Source: Panicum virgatum
Taxonomy: Eukaryota; Streptophyta; Magnoliopsida; Poales; Poaceae
Length of the DNA: 64,000 nt
NCBI RefSeq assembly: GCF_016808335.1
Contig: NC_053148.1
Span: 17,264,433-17,328,432 of the forward strand
Direction: 5' to 3'
Numbering within the stretch: position 1 is the stretch's first letter; each line of letters starts with the position of its first letter. The notes below the pieces were generated by a model, which was given only the letters and a program-made list of their open reading frames with translations, was not told the origin of the DNA and did not search any database. Below are positions 58,959 to 64,000 of the stretch, in pieces. The position numbers and the translations under genes are program-made.

Positions 58959-61593
58959 ATGTCGAGCAAGGTGGCGTTTCAAGCTCATTACGGTGATTTC
59001 TATAGAATTACTCGTGATTCCTATGGAGTAAATCTATCAGCATTGGAACGAAGACAGTGCAGTCTAGATAAACCCCTAGAGAGGAGTTTTGGTTCCATAC
59101 GCAAATGGCTTCACGGGAAGTTCAATGTGAATCCAAAAACTCATTTGCTTACGGTTCATACCGTGACTTCCTGGGAAACAAATGGGGATGTCTAGGAGTT
59201 GACGCTTATAAGTAGTACGGAAGAATGGAAACATTACATGCACGCAGCTCTTCAAAGAGGGTGGTCTCTTGCAATGGTAATTCAGATTCACCAGAAGGTC
59301 GGTGATTTAGGTGAAGGATCAACACACACAACATATGACTGGAATGAAGAGTTGGAAGAGGATAAAGAAGAAGAGAACGTACAAGCTCCAGAACCAGAAC
59401 CAGAACCACAAGGTTTAGCAGATGAAGGCGAACAGATACCTAGAATTGTGGAGGACATGGAGAAAGAAGACCAGGATGCACAAATAATAGAGCAATGTGG
59501 GGACTCATCGGACGATGAGCGCTTTCCAGTGCTAGGTGAATGGCGTGAAGAGGGTTTTGGGAATCCAGTTGTACAAGATATTAGATGTTCGGAGTTTGAA
59601 TACAGAGTGAATGAGATCATACAAGGGGCAAAGTATCGTACCATTGAAGATGTGAAGGATGCTGTGAAGGTCTGGGCTATATCTCTGAGGAAGGAATTCA
59701 GAGTGTTGAAGTCTAGCAGAAAAGAATGCGAGGTGAGGTGTGCAGATAGAGACTGTACATGGCGAGTGCATGCCTACAAGGGAAAGTTCAAAACACACTG
59801 GGAATGTTCAATTGTTACACCACATACTTGTAGATTGACAGGTGTTGTGGGACATCACCGTAATATCACATCTACGTTCGTGACCAAGAAGATGTATGGG
59901 GTGATTCTTGACAAAATGGATTACGAGCCTGCATTGATAATTAGGGACATTGAACAGAATTTCCAGTATGTGATCAGCTATGCAAAGGCTTGACGGGCTA
60001 AACAAAAAGTGTTTGAGATGCGGTTTGGCACTTAGGAGGCTTCATATGACAACCTACCTCGTATGCTTGAAGCAATTATGCACAGAAATCCTAGAAGTGC
60101 TTTTGATACATACAGTGTACCGAGCTTGTCAGGGGGCTAAGCATTTTGCTGTGAGCTTTCTTCTGCATTGGTGCATGTGTGAGGGCCTTCATTTACTACC
60201 TTCCTGTTCTGTGTATTGACGACACTTTCCTGATAGGGAAATATAAGGGAACAATATTGACGGCGATCGGAATTGATTGCAACAAGCAGATAGTTCCCAT
60301 CGCCTTTGCCTTTGTTGAGAATGAGAACAGAGAAAGCTGGTACTGGTTTCTGAACACAGAAAGCTGGTACTGGTTTCTTGAACGTTTGAAGAATCACGTT
60401 GTTGCTGTAAGGCCTAATGTTTACCTTATCAGTGATAGGCATGCAGGTCTCCTTGCAGCTATAAGACAGCTCCAAGAAGATAGTCCATTTTCACCTCCTA
60501 TATGGCCAGATGTTGTCAGTACGTGGTGTGTGAGGCATATGGCTACTAATTTTTATGAGCGGTTCAAAAATAAGGATATGATGAATTTGTTCAAGCGATT
60601 GTGCACTCAGAATTAGCAGAGGAAGTTCGATGCTTTGTGGGGTATAATTGATGACATGAGCGCCGAATTGCTTAAGAGCCAGACCTCATCATCTAGCAGG
60701 AGACGTTCTACAGATTCATTAGTTCGAGCCGCTAAACCATTTACACAGTGGATTGATGGTACACCTAAAGAGAAGTGGTCACTTCTGTATGACACATATG
60801 GGAGGCGTTACGGGATCGAGACGACCAACCATGCTGAGTGTTACAATATGGTAATGCGTCGTGTTCGTTGATTTTTTCTTGTTGGCATTGTTGAGTTCAT
60901 CATGTATGGATGTGTAAGGTATTTTAGGGAGCGATACGCATCAGCCGCTTCCTTACTTCATGATCCAGGAGTGCGTTTTTGCGGAAGGGTCAATGAGTAC
61001 ATGGAAAAAAAGATGGAAAAGGCTCGATTTCACTCAGTTATATCGATGGGCACAAAAGAGCAAAGGTTTGAGGTATCATGTAGGGACAGGACCGGACAGG
61101 GTGTCCGTAGAGAAAGGGTAGTTCAAGAAGTTTTGATAACCATTGACGGGAGGGTGTTCTGCAGATGCCAGAAGCCAAATGTGCATCACTTACCATGCTC
61201 CCATGTCATCGCGGCTTGTTCTGTATCTGGGTTAGATGCTGCGTCATATGTTTCTCACTATTTCACAAAGGAAGCCGCTGCACAGACTTGGTGTCATGAG
61301 ATATACGGAATCGGTATTCTAGGACCATTCACTCAATAAAATTCTTATCCAATGCTCATCCCAGATCTAGCTATGAAGAGGGGCATATGCCGACGGCAGA
61401 CGCATCATATCCAGAACGGAATGGACTAGTCCGAGGTTGGAAAGAAGAAAAAAACGTTGCAACTTGTGTGGAGCAGACGGTCACACTTACAAGAAGTGTC
61501 CACAGCTTTCAGTACCCACTGCTGCTGCCGAAGCTGGACCTTCCGGGAATCCGACGGATGGATCGGCTCCACCTACAAGAATTCGCCGCATCT
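58959..61593 (+). pseudogene. MuDR-type MULE transposase
   Basis: From the ATG at 58959. N-terminal part to 59195, then an acidic linker (EELEEDKEEE). The Mutator DNA-binding domain (VNEIIQGAKYRTIEDVKDAV with CADRDCTWRVHAYKG) is at about 59605-59800. The MULE DDE core has LCIDDTFLIGKYKG (first Asp, about 60210) and YLISDRHAGLLAA (second Asp, about 60425). A SWIM zinc finger, FCRCQKPNVHHLPCSHVIAA, is at about 61155-61215. A CCHC knuckle (CNLCGADGHTYKKC, about 61457-61500) lies in a shifted frame and ends at a TAG near 61592. Stops: TAG 59193-59195, TGA 59991-59993, more with frameshifts at 60030-60190, TAG 60614-60616, TGA 60869-60871. Most replace Trp or Gln. A 27-bp in-frame duplication in the core repeats ESWYWFL. 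Not functional as is. Confidence 0.9.
60328..60383 (+). repeat. 27-bp tandem duplication inside the MULE transposase
   Basis: AGAAAGCTGGTACTGGTTTC occurs twice in a row, the copies separated by TGAACAC. At protein level ESWYWFLNT is followed by ESWYWFLER. Family members carry a single copy, so nine codons were gained without changing frame. Confidence 0.9.
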
Positions 61594-61804
61594 AGTTGTG
61601 CACGCAACAACTTGCAATGTATTTGTGTGTACGAAACTAAGTATATTAAGTATATACTATGTCTAAATATCTTGTTTAATTAGTTGCCAATGCGTATTTC
61701 TCTCGAATTTGGTTGTAACGAATGAAACCTTCAATGTAATATGTTATGTGGTATTTTGTTTAACGTTCTATTTATATTTCGTTCATTGTATCTTATGTGG
61801 TATT

Positions 61805-62181
61805 ATATCCCTCACTCACACCACGTCTTTCCTTTTTCCCTCTATGGATGTTGTTTACTGCAAATGCAGGTGGCGGGGGGGGGGGGGGCTCAGCTTTTAT
61901 ATTGGGGGGGAGCCTGCTGCCCCCTGCCGGGCGGTCGGCCTGCCTACCGCCCCTCCACCGGGCGGTAGGGGCATCCATGCAATAGAACTCAAATTTTAAT
62001 TACATATAGGTCCCTACCGCCCGGCAGGGGGCGGCAGGGGGCCGCCCGCCCCCGCAGACGGGTGGTAGGCCCCCTGGCGCCCCTCTGCCGGGCGGTAGGG
62101 GTATGCAACTGTAAATTGTGAAAACAAAAATATATTTCTGTAAAAAAATATTTTTAAAAAATATAAAAATAGAAAAAACGC
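61805..62181 (-). repeat. Right TIR of the MULE
   Basis: Inverted match to the left TIR with extra GC-rich units (GCCGGGCGGTAGGGG and CCGCCCGGCAGGGGG variants) and a 14-G run at 61875-61888. The expansion accounts for its greater length. Confidence 0.85.
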
Positions 62182-62190
62182 GTGGATCCG

Positions 62191-62697
62191 TGGGCCGAGC
62201 TTGGACCTTGGAGGGCTGCTGGCTGCGTTCTGGTCCGCATGTTCCTGCGGCCGCGGCGATCATGCATGATGGTCCGGCGACCGATTCCAATCTCGTCGTC
62301 TATTCGTCTGCACGTGGTTGCGAGCAAGCTGTGCGACCAGACGGGCGAATGCTTGGTGAGCTCGAAAGCACCCCAGAGATCGTCGTCGCACCATTCGCAC
62401 GGTTGGGGTGGCAACCGGGTCGCGCCCCAACCAAGCGATGTAAGGAAACGTCAGGGAAGTAAACGTTTGTGAGGATTTTAGCTAAATTCAGCAGCGTGCT
62501 TGGTTGCCAAATAGAGTTGTTGGCCTCTGTGGGGGTTACAATATGAATTATGCACCCACGTCGCGGTTGATTTCCAATCAGGCGCGTGGACGGTCTAGAT
62601 CTTGCGATTCACAGTTATTATGCAGAAAAATTCTCAACTATTAGCAAAATCGATCCGTGGTCCAACCTCTTCTTTTAGGCCTTTTTTTTTGCGATAG
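62191..62697. other. Flank without recognised gene
   Basis: GC-rich to about 62460, then AT-rich. The frames 62118-62472 and 62154-62414 overlap each other and the TIR and show no domain. Confidence 0.35.
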
Positions 62698-63233
62698 AAC
62701 TCTCACCCTTTAGTGAAATAAAACAGCAGTCCGGCCACCTCTCTCTCTCTCTCTAGTATTTTTTCAAAAAAATCCACAACTTTTATCAAAATTAATCCGC
62801 GGTCCAACCTTCCCACTTTTAGGAAATTTGTAGATAAAACCTTAAATTTTCTTAAAATCAATCCGTCATTCTGATTCTCTCTCAGAAATTGTTTTAGAAA
62901 AACCCTCGAATTCTCATTAAATCAAACTACATGTTCCATTCGTTACTTCTTCATGAATAGCATTATACATACAATTTGAACACAAAAAACACATCAAAAA
63001 TCAACCGTGTTCTTCCCAAACATTTGCAAAAAAAAAAACTCGCCCTTTAGCGAAATCAACCCACAGTCTATCTCACGCTTATTTGCGAGGAAGCCCTCAC
63101 CCTTTAGCAAAATAAACCCGCAATCCGGCCTCCTCTCTCAGGTATATTTTCAAAAAAACTAACAACTTTTATTGAAATGAACCCACTGTTCAACCTTCCT
63201 GGTTTAGTTAAATTTGCAAATTAAACCTTAAGG
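62698..63233. repeat. Diverged tandem repeat units
   Basis: A unit with CTCACCCTTTAG, AATAAA.C, GCAGTCCGGCC, TTTTCAAAAAAA and CAACTTTTAT occurs at 62698-62860 and again at about 63089-63233. Partial copies lie at 63038-63080 and near 62640. Period is about 390 bp. No coding capacity. Confidence 0.65.
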
Positions 63234-64000
63234 TAGCGTTTGGATGTCGGTATTGGAGCCTAGAATTTAGAATTGGCATTTGATGCATCTAATACTTGCT
63301 ATTTGGATGCTTCAAGAATTAGCATTGGAAACCTCCCTCAATACCACACGATATTAGGCACACTACCGCACTGCCTTCCACGATTCGAACATTTTCCCCT
63401 CCGTATTTGAATGAATCGCTCCTCCACCTTCGTCTTCTCCACCGCCCACCCCTCCACCAACCGGCATGCCGTGCCCCTACCCCCTTCGCCGCTCTGCTAC
63501 TCCCCGCGTTACTCCCTCCGCCGCTCTCCTCTCCTCTGCCACTCTGCTCTCCCGCGCCGCTCGCTCCGCCGTGCCCCTCCCTTCGCCATGGCTCGTCTCC
63601 CCAGCGCCGCTCTCTCCGGCGCTGCTCGGCTTCCCCGCAATCGCTCTATTCTTTTGGCCTTGGAGACACCACACCACCATGCTGCTCCCTCCACCGCGCC
63701 CCGAAGTTGCCTGCTCCCTCCGCCGCGCATCGAAGCCACCGCGCGCGCTTCCCTCCTGCTCCTCCATGCTTCTGCCCTCTTCCGTGCCGCTCCACCGTGT
63801 CGTGCCCTCCGCCACCACTTTGCTCCGACCAAGCAGTGGAGAGGAGATGAAGACAGGTCGATTCCCAAATGCATGGTATGCATATCCAAATAAGAATTGG
63901 TATCCGACTCTAGTTGAATTCAATCTAGCAATTTCATCTACATCCAAACAATATTTTTGGTATTGAACCTACTTCAATGCCTAGGTTGTTTTGGTATTGT
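63234..64000. mobile_element. Left part of an element continuing beyond the window
   Basis: Begins GGTAGCGTTTGGATGTCGG, a start typical of grass MITE or hAT-like ends, with repeated TTTGGATG, AGAATTAG and (T)ATCCAAA motifs. From 63407 to 63850 a GC-rich block (CCGCCGCTCT, CCCCTCC repeats) has open frames on both strands but no domain, like captured gene 5' DNA. After it, AT-rich sequence with CATCCAAACAA in inverse orientation returns. The right terminus is not in the window. Confidence 0.4.

Larger units (their letters stand above)
58463..62181 (+). mobile_element. MULE (Mutator-like element) with long TIRs
   Basis: Ends are GCCTTTTTTCTATTTTT and, reverse complemented, GCGTTTTTTCTATTTTT, flanked by the perfect 9-bp duplication GTGGATCCG (58454-58462 and 62182-62190). 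The inverted arms run inward about 280 bp at left (to about 58743) and about 377 bp at right (from about 61805), sharing CAGAAATATATTTTTG, CCGGGCGGTAGG and CTATGGATGTTGTTT. Between them lies one MuDR-type transposase gene. Size, TSD length and transposase all fit an autonomous MULE now disabled. Confidence 0.93.

Noticed and set aside
63407..63966. Overlapping 147-166 codon frames on both strands
   Set aside because: All are low-complexity Pro/Ser/Arg/Ala products of a GC-rich block and none matches a family.

Overview
This window reads as repeat-dense nuclear DNA of a grass (Poaceae). The grounds are En/Spm CACTA elements with Transposase_21/DUF4218/DUF4216 and Transposase_24 genes, a Tekay-type chromovirus with a tRNA-iMet primer site, Tourist/Harbinger MITEs with TTA/TAA duplications, a long-TIR MULE, GC-rich gene 5' ends, and a gene of the grass-expanded DUF1618 family. 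Nothing bacterial or organellar was seen.

Layout. 1-3.4 kb: a broken exon of the organelle GTPase Der/EngA, then AT-rich DNA ending in a GC-rich leader-like segment. 3.4-8.6 kb: small elements carrying pieces of host genes: a long-TIR (MULE-like) element with GC-rich cargo and a MITE nested in one arm; a Harbinger-type element (5211-6380, TSD TTA) holding a scrambled WD40 fragment of the RUP type; another MITE; a receptor-kinase fragment; and a retroposon end. 8635-21555: CACTA-1, with over 20 GTAACGG/CCGTTAC motifs at its left end, a transposase gene, a Transposase_24/Ulp1-like second gene, and a small two-exon gene on the opposite strand. 21.6-23.9 kb: unrecognised DNA and one SINE with TSD. 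23855-34971: a complete Ty3/gypsy (Tekay-like) element, reverse oriented, TSD ATATA. 35640-46863: CACTA-2, TSD ATA, of a different family (AGGGGCGGGT/ACCCGCCCCT motifs). 47.7-52.6 kb: the only host gene that looks intact, a DUF1618 gene on the minus strand. Its 3.2-kb intron holds an internal duplication and a small Helitron. 53.6-54.1 kb: aspartic-protease pseudogene. 54-58.4 kb: no gene, one MITE-like unit. 58463-62181: a MULE with 280-380-bp TIRs, 9-bp TSD and a MuDR-like transposase broken by stops. 62.2-64 kb: diverged repeats and the left part of another element that runs off the window.

How the parts work together. In each CACTA element the two genes lie on the same strand, transposase first, second gene after it, between arms of motifs presumed to bind transposase proteins. 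In both, extra copies of the arm motif also sit inside, just past the transposase stop codon. The LTR element has LTR-PBS-gag-PR-RT-RH-INT-chromodomain-PPT-LTR in order. No autonomous element here is free of lesions. Most premature stops fall where the families have Trp or Gln codons, which fits decay by cytosine deamination.

Limits: families were recognised by eye from motifs; no alignment or database search was run. Exon joins are predicted from GT/AG sites and reading frame.
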